DNA of 64,000 nt from Peterkaempfera podocarpi (lineage in GTDB: Bacteria; Actinomycetota; Actinomycetes; Streptomycetales; Streptomycetaceae): positions 6,014,001 through 6,078,000 of the forward strand of contig NZ_CP162102.1 in assembly GCF_042466665.1 (NCBI RefSeq), given 5' to 3'. Below, piece by piece: positions 20,701-29,729 of this stretch. Within the stretch, counting starts at the first letter, position 1; each line of letters opens with the position of its first letter. The position numbers and the translations under genes were made by a program. Under the pieces are notes generated by a model that searched no databases, was not told the DNA's origin, and worked only from the letters and a program-made list of their open reading frames with translations.

Positions 20701-23700
20701 CAACATCGCCAAATGCACTTACACCCGCTACCTCACCGGAAGCACCGACACCCTGGTGCTGCCCGCCGAGGTCATCACCACTGCCCAAGACTGCACCAGC
20801 GCGGGAGCCACGCCCTCCGGCACGCTGATTTCCGACATCCGCTCCTCCTATGACCACAACACGTTCACCTACGATGCCGACAGCCAGCAGAACCCGGCGC
20901 TGCCGAAGATCGGCGACGTCACCCTCGTCCAGAAGGCATCGACCACCAGCGGAGCCACGGCAACCGGATTCGTCGACCAGGCGGGCACCACCTACGACGA
21001 CTACGGCCGCGTAATCCTCGCGACGCGCACGCCGACGTCCACCGCCCCCAACGGCAGCAGCCTCGCCCAGAGCGTAGCCACCAGCTACACCCCCGCCACA
21101 GGGGCGCTGCCCACCAGTGTGATCACAGCCACCCAGGTCACCCCGGGCGCGACCTGCACCACCGGCAGCGCGTCCTCCAAGGACTGCCAGGTCACCACCA
21201 CCACCCTCGACCCAGCCCGCCCTCTGCCTACCGCCACGACCGACGCAGCCAACCTGTCCACTTCACTCACTTACGACGCACTCGGCCGCCTGACAAAGGT
21301 GTGGCTCCCCAACGAGAGCAAGACCGGCGGCGCCCCCGCCAACATGACGTACAGCTACGCGCTGTCCCAGACCGGCCCCTCCGTCGTCGCCAGCAACACA
21401 CTGCTGGACAACGGCAGCTACAAGACCAGCGAGACCCTCTACGACGCAATGCTGCGCACCCTGCAGATGCAGGCGACAGCCGAGAACAGCAGTACCACCG
21501 TCACGGACACCCAATACGACTCGCACGGCTGGACGGTCGCCACCAACAACGCCTACAACGTCCCCGGCAACCCAGGCAGCAGCCTGATCTCGGTCTCCCA
21601 GGTCTCCATCCCTGAAACCACCGTCACCGACCACGACGGCCTCGGCCGAGCCGCCCTCGTCACCGAGGAGCACGACGGCGTTAAGTCCTGGACGACGACC
21701 ACCGCCTACGCGGGTGACAAGAGCACAATCCTCCCGCCCAAGGGCGGCGTGGCCACCACCACCGTCACCAACGCACGCGGCCAGACCACCGAACTCGACC
21801 AATACACAACCGCACCCACCCTCTCCGGCACCCCCGCCACCGGATTCACCGCAACCAGCGGTACCACCTCGCCCACCACCTACACCTACACCCCGGCCGG
21901 CCAGCAGACCCAGATCACAGGCCCCGACCAGACCGTGTGGAAGTCCGACTACGATCTGCTAGGCCGCAAGAAGTCCCAGACAGACCCGGACACGGGCAAG
22001 AGCCAGTACGGCTACGACGACGCCGGAAACCTCGTCTCAACCACCGACGCGCGCAACGTCGAACTCGACTACACCTACGACCTGCTCGGTCGAAAGCTCA
22101 CCGGCACCGACAAGTCCAAATCCAACTTCAAGTTCGCCTCCTGGGACTACGACACACTGCGGATCGGCCTCCCGACCTCATCCACCCGCTACGTCCAGGG
22201 CACCACCGGCGGCTACACGGTCGCCACCACCGGTTACACCAGCCTGGGCAAGCCAACCGGCGCAACCATCACCCTGCCGACCACAGAGGCCCCACTACCC
22301 ACCACGTGGACCACCACCTATGGCTACAGCACCAACGATCAACTCTTGGACACGCAGACCGAACCACGTACCCAAGGCTTGATCGGCGAGACCCTCAACT
22401 ACGTGTATGACGCGCTCGGCAACCCGACAAAGACCAGCAGCAGCGCCAACATCTACGTCGACTCCACCGTCTACACCAACTACGGCGAACCGTCCCGGGT
22501 CACCATGGGGGCATCCACCAACCCCGCCTGGGCCACGTACACGTACGACGACCAGACTCGCCGTCTGAAGAACCGCGCGATCTCGCGCACTCAGGCGCCC
22601 GGCCCCAACGTTGACGACACCACGTACACCTACGACGCGGCCGGAAACCCCAACTCCATCACCGACCGGCAGACCGAAACCGGCAACACCCTCACCGACC
22701 AGCAGTGCTACAGCTACGACACCCTCGACCGGCTCACCTCCGCATGGACCGCCACCGACAACTGCGCCGCCAATCCCCCCACCACCAGCACCCTGGCCAC
22801 CACAGCCGGCGCCTACTGGCAGACCTTCAGCTACGACGCCATAGGAGACCGCCACCAAAGCATCGACCACGCCATAGGCAGCACAGGTACAACCGTCACC
22901 ACCGGCTACACCAACGGCTGCACCGGCACCTGCCCCAACGGCACCCAGCCCCACACCCTGACCGTCACCACCGGCGGCACCAAACCCACAGCGTTCGTCT
23001 ACGACGCCGACGGCAACCTGCTCACCCGCACCCCCACCACCGGCGCAGGCCAGAAACTCACCTGGGACGACGAAGGACACCTGGCGCAGGTCGACACCAC
23101 CGGCACCAGCCCCACCAGCACCAAGTACCTCTACGACGCCGACGGCAACCAGCTCATCCGCCGCGACCCCGGCCAGACCACCCTCTTCGCCGGCGACACC
23201 GAGATCGTCGTCAACACCAGCGTCACCCCCAACGTCCTTCTCGGCGCCGTCCGCACCTACACCCACGGCGGCAGCGGTGCACCCGTAGCCGTCCGCTCCA
23301 GCCTGTCCGGCGGCGGCCTGAAATACCTCTTCAACGACCCCCACGGCACCGCGACCCTCGCCATGGACGCCGCCACTCAGGTCGTCGCTCGCCAGCAGTA
23401 CACCCCCTACGGACAACCCCGAACCAGCGCCAACACCACCACCTGGGCCGACCCCACTCACTCCTACCTCGGCCAACCCCAGGACACCACCACCGGCTAC
23501 ACCGACATCGGCGCCCGCAAATACGACCCCACCCTCGGCCGCTTCATCAGCCCCGACCCCGCCCTCGAGGTCGCCAGCCCGCAGCAACTCGGGGGATACA
23601 CCTACGCTGCTGACAATCCCATCACCGGCAGCGACCCCACTGGTCTCATGGGCTGCCTGAGCCCTGACGAATGCGGAGGCGGCCCCCAAGTTGGTGTAAA

Positions 23701-24952
23701 TCACCCGGAACCGAAGACCCCGACCTCAGGCGGTAACGGTGGAGGCCAATGCCTCAGTGCCTCCGGATACCCAGTCTCCTGCACGGGGGCGGTCGGCAGC
23801 GTGGGAGCGAACACTTCGTCCCAGCCAGTCCCTGTAACCGACGGCCAGCGCGCAGTGAACATCGCCGGCGGCCAAGCTGCTGGCATCGCGGACGGTCTCG
23901 ATCGGATCAGTGATCTGGGCAATCCGTTCTGTTGGTTCGACTCAGACTTTTGCAGTTACGACCCGGGCACGACCGACAAATTCGCTGCGGCTCACGGCGC
24001 GGATACCAGCTCTGACGACTACCGTGTGGCAAAAAACAACGGAATGGCCGCTGCTCTCCTGGGCGCCGGCGGAAAAGTTTCAGCAGAAGACGGTGAGCCC
24101 CTACTAGGCGCTATCCCATGTAGCTTCACCCCCTCAACACGCGTTCTGATGGCTCACGGTAAGACCAAGCCCATCGGCCAAATCAAAAATGGCGATCAGG
24201 TCGAAGCCGCTGATCCTCATACGGGCAAGCACCAGGGCTCACGCACCGTGCTCGCCAGACTCGTACACCACGACAACGACCTCGTCGACCTGACCATCAG
24301 GACGAGCCCCCACCACATCAGCGCCCTCCACACGACCTCGAAGCACCCATTCTGGGACGACACGCTCCACGCCTGGGTCCCCGCCGGTCGCCTCAAGCCC
24401 GGCCACAACCTGGAGACGGCCAGCAACCACCACGCACGCGTTATCGCCGTCCGCGCCCGCCCCGGCGCCGCGGAGATGTACAACCTCAGCGTTGAGGAAC
24501 TTCACACGTACTATGTGTTGGCAGGCGGGACGCCGGTCCTTGTCCACAATACAAACTTCTGCCACGAAGAGGGGCTTGCTGCAGCGAAGGCGGCTCGCGA
24601 TGCCTTCGAAGAACCCGGCCCAACAAGCGGGGCGCTATGGCTTGAGGATGCCGATGACCCGATATCGCTGAGTTCCGGACAGCAAAACGTTCCCAATGGT
24701 TATGTGAGACCTCCTGGCGTTGCATCTGGATTCGCAACTCACGTTGAGCCTCAAGCCATATCCATAATGAAGCGGGCCCGAGCGATGCGCGCGGACCTCT
24801 ATCTCGATCTTCAGGGGAATACTCAGCAAATCTGCGACGCATGCTGGAAGAGGATCCCGCAAATGTTGGACCCTGGTGCGGAGTTGAGAGTAACCTATCG
24901 AATGCCTGGAGGGGGTATCAAAACAACCATATTTACAGGTGCCGCTCGCTGA
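17732..24952 (+). CDS. RHS-repeat polymorphic toxin with Hint domain and DddA-like deaminase tip
   Basis: The 2,406-residue protein starts at ATG 17732 with an Arg-rich n-region and hydrophobic signal (ALMTVSALVAGSLLPAGAATA). A beta-rich N-terminal shell leads into dozens of YD/RHS repeats (YDALGRLTKVW, YDAAGNPNSITDRQT, YDADGNLLTRT). The RHS core ends near residue 1936 (GRFISPDPALE, GYTYAADNPITGSDPTGL). Residues about 2130-2272 form a Hint autoprocessing domain (CSFTPSTRVLMAHGKTKPI, HTYYVLAGGTPVLVHN). The last 134 residues match SCP1.201/DddA-type cytidine deaminases: His2337-Val-Glu2339 (THVEPQ), Cys2368-Asp-Ala-Cys2371 (ICDACWKRIPQMLDPGAEL) and a TTIFTGAAR end. The shell should carry the toxin and Hint should release it. 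The tip is clearly less GC-rich than the shell, suggesting exchange of the toxin module. Confidence 0.9.
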   Translation: MVRIAGWKLRGRSAGTVRIIRRTALMTVSALVAGSLLPAGAATAAPQPTRHVAPPAIPHDKSIPFTHAVPKPYAPAKSFKHFTPAGKASLPGPGSATVTLPTPTPNSPRATARTAPAAQVRAGALPILLGPGTPDSARPKAARSAGTPAKVRVTMVDQKTAQAAGVHGVLFTLQRPTPAAPGGKVALHVDDSSFRYAYGGDFASRLHLVELPACALTTPTLPRCQTQTPVETVPGAPLSAQIPLPGAPTATSGSSTPQVRSAATSRSAVVVMAATSGTGGSAGDYSATSLSPGGTWATSGNTGAFTYSYPITVPPAIGGAAPKVDLSYDSASQDARTEGTNNQSSWLGDGWSSTENYIERSYKSCADDSSSGAPKNDGDQCWAGQILTLSLNGTSTQIVYDDSTKTFHPVQDDATTKIENLTGATNGTSNGEYFKVTEGGVQYFFGLNRLPGWSSGKDETKSAWTVPVYHAHSGISSCPDSTDFAATSCVLGYRFNLDYAVDTHGNATAWYYAPETNYYGADMKDTAIGYTRGGSLSRIDYGMTASTIYAATAPEQILFDTSLERCIPGTPSGNTCSDSQFTAANAAYWPDVPIDLYCASDSTCTNHGPSFWSRTRLTSITTQIQVGGATKQVDKYTFTQSFPDGGDHAPTLWLDSIQRTGLDTLGGASGSTSTPAVSFDPPLQLPNRVGTIPQMPLMYHDRIQTVTSETGAQTTVAYDRPDCSSAPASDPNDPSDAAAQGFASTNTLSCFPAYWTPTGQPAPMMDWFYKYKVVSVTTIDLHNSYQDGTEPELVTNYAYKGNPGWHYDDNEVVKAKNRTWGQFRGYPEVDTTTGDPNVFHYTNGAAVYDQKTLTKTYYFLGMNGDTLPGGKTRSVPALVSQDGTTATVADNNALAGQVFETDIYTSATGSLAKAAVAVPTIIGPTASQARSGLPALTAQMVRISKTLGREAVSYGWRATETDTFYNTSLGKSTTGMPIQVDDRGETADADNIAKCTYTRYLTGSTDTLVLPAEVITTAQDCTSAGATPSGTLISDIRSSYDHNTFTYDADSQQNPALPKIGDVTLVQKASTTSGATATGFVDQAGTTYDDYGRVILATRTPTSTAPNGSSLAQSVATSYTPATGALPTSVITATQVTPGATCTTGSASSKDCQVTTTTLDPARPLPTATTDAANLSTSLTYDALGRLTKVWLPNESKTGGAPANMTYSYALSQTGPSVVASNTLLDNGSYKTSETLYDAMLRTLQMQATAENSSTTVTDTQYDSHGWTVATNNAYNVPGNPGSSLISVSQVSIPETTVTDHDGLGRAALVTEEHDGVKSWTTTTAYAGDKSTILPPKGGVATTTVTNARGQTTELDQYTTAPTLSGTPATGFTATSGTTSPTTYTYTPAGQQTQITGPDQTVWKSDYDLLGRKKSQTDPDTGKSQYGYDDAGNLVSTTDARNVELDYTYDLLGRKLTGTDKSKSNFKFASWDYDTLRIGLPTSSTRYVQGTTGGYTVATTGYTSLGKPTGATITLPTTEAPLPTTWTTTYGYSTNDQLLDTQTEPRTQGLIGETLNYVYDALGNPTKTSSSANIYVDSTVYTNYGEPSRVTMGASTNPAWATYTYDDQTRRLKNRAISRTQAPGPNVDDTTYTYDAAGNPNSITDRQTETGNTLTDQQCYSYDTLDRLTSAWTATDNCAANPPTTSTLATTAGAYWQTFSYDAIGDRHQSIDHAIGSTGTTVTTGYTNGCTGTCPNGTQPHTLTVTTGGTKPTAFVYDADGNLLTRTPTTGAGQKLTWDDEGHLAQVDTTGTSPTSTKYLYDADGNQLIRRDPGQTTLFAGDTEIVVNTSVTPNVLLGAVRTYTHGGSGAPVAVRSSLSGGGLKYLFNDPHGTATLAMDAATQVVARQQYTPYGQPRTSANTTTWADPTHSYLGQPQDTTTGYTDIGARKYDPTLGRFISPDPALEVASPQQLGGYTYAADNPITGSDPTGLMGCLSPDECGGGPQVGVNHPEPKTPTSGGNGGGQCLSASGYPVSCTGAVGSVGANTSSQPVPVTDGQRAVNIAGGQAAGIADGLDRISDLGNPFCWFDSDFCSYDPGTTDKFAAAHGADTSSDDYRVAKNNGMAAALLGAGGKVSAEDGEPLLGAIPCSFTPSTRVLMAHGKTKPIGQIKNGDQVEAADPHTGKHQGSRTVLARLVHHDNDLVDLTIRTSPHHISALHTTSKHPFWDDTLHAWVPAGRLKPGHNLETASNHHARVIAVRARPGAAEMYNLSVEELHTYYVLAGGTPVLVHNTNFCHEEGLAAAKAARDAFEEPGPTSGALWLEDADDPISLSSGQQNVPNGYVRPPGVASGFATHVEPQAISIMKRARAMRADLYLDLQGNTQQICDACWKRIPQMLDPGAELRVTYRMPGGGIKTTIFTGAAR

Positions 24953-24960
24953 CTGATGGC

Positions 24961-24989
24961 TGTGTCCCGGCGGAAACCGCCGGGACACA
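24961..24989. terminator. Bidirectional terminator between RHS toxin and convergent immunity gene
   Basis: The arms TGTGTCCCGGCGG and CCGCCGGGACACA form a perfect 13-bp stem around AAA, eight bases after the RHS stop. It lies between converging genes and can serve both. Confidence 0.75.
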
Positions 24990-25014
24990 GTTGTAGAAAC
25001 TTTAGATGAGAGAT

Positions 25015-25671
25015 CTAGGTAAAGTAAGGCTTCACCCAAGAGATGTTTGACAAGTCATCCAGGTAGGCGAGGGCCTCGCATGTAGTGGCCCCGATCTGGA
25101 CCTCGCTGTATCCGAGTCGCTCGGCCCATGGTGTCTGCCTTCCCGTAGACGGGCCGACGTCCGCGACCAATCCTTCGCCGAGAAAGATTCGAAATCCTGG
25201 GTGAGGCCAATTCCATCCGCTAAAGGAAACTTCCTCCATCGGGGCCAAGACGCGTGGGAGAATGGCATCTGGAACCTCGTCGCAGAATCTCCAATGGGTG
25301 GCAGTGAACGCCGTTTCCTGTAGAGCGTTATGGATGAGGAATTCAGATAGAGACTCGGCTGATTCCATCCACTCTCCGTAGAGCTTCCCTTCCAATACAA
25401 TTGACGGATCGTCTGCCGAGAAGGCCCAGATTCCGCCGCCGTCCTCCGACATGAACGTGGCTTTGCGGTCCACGATGCTGATGTCTTGCGGGGGAGTCAT
25501 ACTCTTGATTGCTGTGAGATTGGCATCCCACTGCGAGGAGTTCTCATGCCATTCTCTTAGAGGTTTGGGGAGCCAAGCGCACGAGTCTGGCAAGGGTGTT
25601 GGCGAATCGGTGGGCTGACCGTGCCAGTAGCTCCAGAATCGGTTCAGGTCGATGGTGGCGGGATCAATCAT
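25015..25671 (-). CDS. Candidate immunity protein for the DddA-like toxin
   Basis: The ATG at 25671 (MIDPATIDLNRFWSYW) gives 218 residues that are acidic, soluble and Trp-rich, with no signal peptide. Sequences such as GGIWAFSADDPSIVLEGKLY and FLIHNALQETAFTATHW recall small intracellular immunity proteins of the SUKH/SMI1 type, but I cannot place it in a named family. It is convergent with the RHS toxin tip, shares its lower GC, and is the only candidate immunity gene next to it. A longer ORF reaching 26064 runs through IS debris and is not used. The immunity role is inferred from position. Confidence 0.6.
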   Translation of the reverse strand: MIDPATIDLNRFWSYWHGQPTDSPTPLPDSCAWLPKPLREWHENSSQWDANLTAIKSMTPPQDISIVDRKATFMSEDGGGIWAFSADDPSIVLEGKLYGEWMESAESLSEFLIHNALQETAFTATHWRFCDEVPDAILPRVLAPMEEVSFSGWNWPHPGFRIFLGEGLVADVGPSTGRQTPWAERLGYSEVQIGATTCEALAYLDDLSNISWVKPYFT

Positions 25672-25689
25672 GGTGCAATTATGCCATGC

Positions 25690-25926
25690 ATAGTGTTTGT
25701 GCGGCCATGCGGATCGACCCAGATCCTCGGCTGCGAGCTGGAGATCGTTCGCATTAACTCCGGGCAGCGCGGCTTCAGGTCCACCCCAAGAGGTGGGCGA
25801 ACGAGCGGACCATTTCCTGGCTGACCGCCCACCGGCGGCTGGCCCGCGACTACGAGCATCATCCTGCCCATGCCGATACCGTGATCCGCTGGGCCTTGAT
25901 CGGCGCCATGACGCATCGGCTAACTG
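25690..25926 (+). pseudogene. IS5-family transposase remnant (C-terminal end)
   Basis: The plus strand encodes the typical end of an IS5-type transposase in two frames: LEIVRINSGQRGF, then after a frameshift near 25775 QVHPKRWANERTISWL, followed by TAHRRLARDYEHHP and DTVIRWALIGAMTHRLT. The N-terminal two thirds are missing. The right side abuts the end of the IS481-type remnant at 25920. It is inactive. Confidence 0.75.
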
Positions 25927-26470
25927 TTCTGACCCGAGAGGTTGGGGACACGGTTGGCGGGTGGGCGTCCGTTTAGGGCGGTGTGTCCGCGGTGGTGATT
26001 GTAGGTGTGCAGCCAGCCGGGAAACGAGTCTCGGCTTCGTGCTCCAACCGGTAGGGGCGGGCAAAGGCCCATTCGTCGAGCAGGGTGTGGGTGAAGCGTT
26101 CGACCTTGCCGTTCGTCTGGGGGCGGTAGGGACGGGTGCGCTTGTGGGCTATACCCGCTGCGGCAAGTACGTTTCCCCAGTCGTGCGAGCGGTAGCACGC
26201 GCCGTTGTCGGTCAGGACGCGTTCGACGGTGATCCGGCCTGGTGGAACAAGGCCTGGGCCCGGGTCCAGAAGGCGGTGGCGGTTTCCTTGCGTTCGTCGG
26301 GGAGGATCTCGCTGTAGGCGAGGCGAGAGTGGTCGTCCATGGCGCTGTGCAGGTAGCTGTAGCCGGCGCGGTTGCTGTTCTTCCCCCTGGAGAAGGGCAT
26401 CACCGATGCGCATACCTCGGCCCACGCCGGCCACCGAGACCGATGAGTGGGCAATCGGTGACGTGATCGA
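25920..26470 (-). pseudogene. IS481-family transposase remnant
   Basis: The minus strand encodes the C-terminal integrase domain of an IS481-type transposase in pieces: AGYSYLHSAMDDHSRLAYSE, TATAFWTRAQALFHQAG, then after a frameshift RVLTDNGACYRS and RPYRPQTNGKVERF, then after another HTYNHHRGHTALNGRPP and RVPNLSGQNS. The N-terminus is absent and at least two frame changes are present. It is inactive. Confidence 0.8.
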
Positions 26471-26495
26471 TGTCCTCGCGAGGGGAGCAGTCGGG

Positions 26496-29303
26496 TCACC
26501 AGCCGGGGTAGCGGTCCCGCCAGTGGGAGTCCCAGCCTGGGGTGTATTCGGTGCCGCCTGGTCGTTCGGCCAACTGTGCGACGAGGTCGCGGGCCAGGGT
26601 GTCGAGGACCCAGGCCAGTTCGTGGCGGCTCACCAGATCGACGGGCAGCGCGTCGGCGCCGTGGGCTGCTCCGAGCAGCGCGCCGGTCACGCAGGCGACC
26701 GAGTCGCCGTCCGGCGCCCCGGCGGCGAAGCGCAATGCGGCACCGAAGTCGCGGCCGGGGAAGGACGCGGCGGCGTAGAGGCCGCCGAGCAGTGCCGAGG
26801 GCGCGGTGGCGTCCGGTGCGAGTCGGGCGAGCCGCCCGTGATCCGCGGGTTGGTCGTCGGCCTGCCGAAGTGCAGTGGCGAGCCGGTCGTGCTCGTCTGC
26901 GGTCAGGCCGCGGTCGGTATCACGAAGGGCCTGGATGCCGCCCGTCAAGGCGTGCCGCACCTGTGATTGCTTGCCGGACTGAGGGTCCTGCAGCTCGGGA
27001 GTGCTGGTCAGGCAGTGGGCGACCAGCACGGCGGCGTGGGCTGCTGCGGACTGCGCGGCCGTGTCGCCGTGGGTGAGGGCGGCGATCTCGCGGGCCCACC
27101 GGACTGTTTGGTCCGAGCCGTGTGCCGCTGCGACCACGGCGACAGGAAGGGTGCGGGTGAGGGCGTGGCAGCCGCGGCTGGTCGTCGTCGGCCTCTCCAC
27201 GGTGCCCTGCTCGCCCTTGGACAGGGCGGCCACGGTTGCCGGTGCGGAACCGCGCCGTTCGGACAGCACGGGGACCTGGGCGAGCCATCCGTCCGGCCAC
27301 ACCTTGTCGGTGCTGCCCCCGGCCCAGCGGCGCCGCATCCGTTCGGCCTCGATCCCCTGCAGGGCGGCCCACCGGCAGTAGGCGTGCCACACTACCGACG
27401 GCGGATGGCAGATGCCCTTGTGGTCGCCGCGGACCAATGCGCGGATCGTCCCCTCGGCGGTGAAGCAGGCCAGCTGGGTATTGACTCCGGCCTGCAGCGG
27501 GCCGCCGGCTGGCAGCTTGCCCCGGGCGGCGCCCAGCGTGTCCCCCAGCGCCAGGCCGAGCAGCATCCCGCGCACCCGCGACGCCGCCCCTTTGCCCTTG
27601 AGGAACTCCCTCTCCTGCTCCGCATCACCGCCCAGCTCCGGTTCCTCCAGCAGCTGCTCGGCACTAACATTGTCCAGTCGGCCGACCTTGCTGAGCTGCC
27701 CGAGCTTGCCGACCCTCAGCGGATCCACCTGTCCTGCTTCCCGGTCGGCTTTGGCCGTCTCCCGGCTGCCCGACGAGGTACCGCCGAGGGTGTCCTGGGC
27801 GGTGAGCTCGTGCACTGCCTCGTGCATCTCGGGATGCGCGTGGAGCTGCCAGCCACCGGTCAGCACCCCGCGTAGGTCGTGAAGGGCGGTCTTGGAGTCG
27901 GTGCCGGTGGCCAGGTGGCTGTAGAGGGCGGCAACGGCCGGGGTACGGCTCTGGCCGGCCGCGCAGTGCAGCAGGACCCGCTTGCCGGCGCGGCGCAGAC
28001 GCAGCACCTCGCGGGCGGCCTGGTCCAGGACGAAGTGAAGGTTGGCGTTGTCCCCCTGGCGGTCCACCAGCCAGACACGGACGTGCTCGACGTCGGCGCC
28101 GGGCAGGATCGGGCCGGTACCGACCCGGCACAGCGACACCACGGCGTCTACGGCCACCGGCTCGGTGCCCCGCGTCAGGGCCAGGTTGCCGAGTATCAGC
28201 CCGGGGTCGTGCGGGTGAGGTATGGCGAAGCTGCTGCTGTGGGACGCGGCAGCCAGGCGCGGTGCCGAGGGCCAGCCGGCCGCATCGTCGCTCCCGCCGC
28301 GGGCGGTGAGTACCGCCAGCCGGATCAGGTCGGCCCCGGAATGGCCGGGCCAGCCGTGGACGGCCTGCTGCCAGGCCAGCGGGATGCCGGAGCATCCCCA
28401 GCGCGCGCCGAGCAGGGTGCCGGCGATCGCCGCGACCGTATCCGTGTCCTTCCCTGCCCGCACCGCCGCCTCCAATGCACGGCGCAGGTGCTGAGCAGGA
28501 AAACTGTCCTGGGCGGGGACCAGCTCGGGAACGGCGGTGCGGGTGATCGCCGACCAGGCTGCCTGGAGCGCGTGGACAACCCAGCCGTTGTTGGCGAAGT
28601 GATGCGGAGGGGTGGCCTCCGCCTCGTCCAGTCGCCGCGCCCAGACGCCTCGGCGCTCCGCGGGGAGGAGGTCCAGTCCGGCGCGGACGCCATCGAACGT
28701 GCCGTGAAGCACCGCAGTGCGGATGCCGGAGCACCACAGCACGCAGGCGTCGGCGCAGTCGGCATCCGGGTGGGTCAGCGCGCTGACGGCAATAGCGGCC
28801 TCGGCCATCGCCGCGGGGTCGCCCAGATGCGTCAGGGCGACGATCCCGGTGCGCATCAGCGAGCCGTTGCCGGCGGCTTGATCGTTGTCAGCAGTGAAGC
28901 GGCGCGCGGCGTCGATCAGTGCCGCACCCGGCGCTCCAGCGGCGCGGCGGGCGGCATCCAGGACGGAACGGGTCTGCGAACCGACGTCAGTAGCGCCGTC
29001 GCTCAGCCATCGATGAAAGTTAGCGGCGATCACGTCGAGGGACTCGGCAGTGCGCAGGTCCGCTCCGGTGGCCGCGACCTGGGCGATGCACACCTGCATC
29101 TGGGTGTCGTCGGAGTACTCTCCGGGCTCGTACGGCCCCAGGCCGCCACCGATCATCTGCGGCTGCTGGTCCTCGCGAAGCCTTGGCTGGAACTCGTAAG
29201 GCACGCCCAAAGCGTCGCCCACGGCCGCGCCGAGCAGTACGCCGGCGGCCCGGTCGATGGCCCGTACGTCCAAGTGAGACTGCGGGGTGAGGGCGTGGGC
29301 CAT
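26496..29303 (-). CDS. ADP-ribosylglycohydrolase - dual-specificity phosphatase - ADP-ribosylglycohydrolase-like fusion
   Basis: ATG 29303 (MAHALTPQS) gives 935 residues. Residues about 15-340 form a DraG/ARH-type ADP-ribosylglycohydrolase: AAGVLLGAAVGDALGVPYEF, metal ligands in EYSDDTQMQ (Asp65, Asp66, Thr67), NGSLMRTGI, and KDTDTVAAIAGTLLGARWG near residue 285. Residues about 400-500 contain a cysteine phosphatase signature, His446-Cys447 to Arg453 (HCAAGQSRTP). Residues about 570-930 repeat a DraG-like fold (RVRGMLLGLALGDTLGAARG), but the Asp pair is replaced (FTAEGTIRA) and the last motif reads DGDSVACVTGALLGA, so the second copy looks inactive. It probably removes ADP-ribose and dephosphorylates unknown substrates. 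It stands alone between IS debris and a tRNA-like repeat. No signal peptide. Confidence 0.85.
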   Translation of the reverse strand: MAHALTPQSHLDVRAIDRAAGVLLGAAVGDALGVPYEFQPRLREDQQPQMIGGGLGPYEPGEYSDDTQMQVCIAQVAATGADLRTAESLDVIAANFHRWLSDGATDVGSQTRSVLDAARRAAGAPGAALIDAARRFTADNDQAAGNGSLMRTGIVALTHLGDPAAMAEAAIAVSALTHPDADCADACVLWCSGIRTAVLHGTFDGVRAGLDLLPAERRGVWARRLDEAEATPPHHFANNGWVVHALQAAWSAITRTAVPELVPAQDSFPAQHLRRALEAAVRAGKDTDTVAAIAGTLLGARWGCSGIPLAWQQAVHGWPGHSGADLIRLAVLTARGGSDDAAGWPSAPRLAAASHSSSFAIPHPHDPGLILGNLALTRGTEPVAVDAVVSLCRVGTGPILPGADVEHVRVWLVDRQGDNANLHFVLDQAAREVLRLRRAGKRVLLHCAAGQSRTPAVAALYSHLATGTDSKTALHDLRGVLTGGWQLHAHPEMHEAVHELTAQDTLGGTSSGSRETAKADREAGQVDPLRVGKLGQLSKVGRLDNVSAEQLLEEPELGGDAEQEREFLKGKGAASRVRGMLLGLALGDTLGAARGKLPAGGPLQAGVNTQLACFTAEGTIRALVRGDHKGICHPPSVVWHAYCRWAALQGIEAERMRRRWAGGSTDKVWPDGWLAQVPVLSERRGSAPATVAALSKGEQGTVERPTTTSRGCHALTRTLPVAVVAAAHGSDQTVRWAREIAALTHGDTAAQSAAAHAAVLVAHCLTSTPELQDPQSGKQSQVRHALTGGIQALRDTDRGLTADEHDRLATALRQADDQPADHGRLARLAPDATAPSALLGGLYAAASFPGRDFGAALRFAAGAPDGDSVACVTGALLGAAHGADALPVDLVSRHELAWVLDTLARDLVAQLAERPGGTEYTPGWDSHWRDRYPGW

Positions 29304-29729
29304 GGTGTCTCCCGTGGTGCGGCCGGCGCTGTGAACGCGAGCCGAGCAGGTGGTGCGCGGGCAGCGATCCCAAGCGTCAGCAGTCGGGGACGTGCAACCG
29401 CGACGGAAGGCCGACCAAATCGATTCCGTGGCAGCCTGACGCCGCGCCAGCTTGGCATGGCACGCCACTTATCGTCAATGAGACAATAGGAGGGGTCGGA
29501 CTGCATGGCCGCGACCAGCACCGCTGCGCCGCCGCCGACCCTGACCGGGCCTGCGAGTCCATCCGCCCCATGGCCAGCCCGAGAAGGGGGTGCCCTGCCC
29601 GCGCAGCTGCGGCTGCACCGGGCAGCTGGAGATCCGGCTTAGCGTCCTGTATTGACTGATACTCCAGCTCCGTCCGAGCCGTTAAGCCTGTACCCAGGCG
29701 GCCATGGACGGGCGGTGGGGCCTTCGTGG
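29304..29729. other. Intergenic region, no recognised gene
   Basis: This stretch lies upstream of the glycohydrolase-phosphatase gene, whose promoter should be near 29304-29400. A short minus-strand ORF (29377-29754) has no recognisable features and biased composition, so I do not call it. Confidence 0.5.

Noticed and set aside
22295..23704. 469-residue minus-strand ORF opposite the RHS gene
   Set aside because: Gly/Val-rich shadow of YD repeats, with no start context or recognisable domain.
25672..26064. N-terminal extension of the immunity-like gene
   Set aside because: The extra residues come from transposase debris; ATG 25671 begins the sensible protein.
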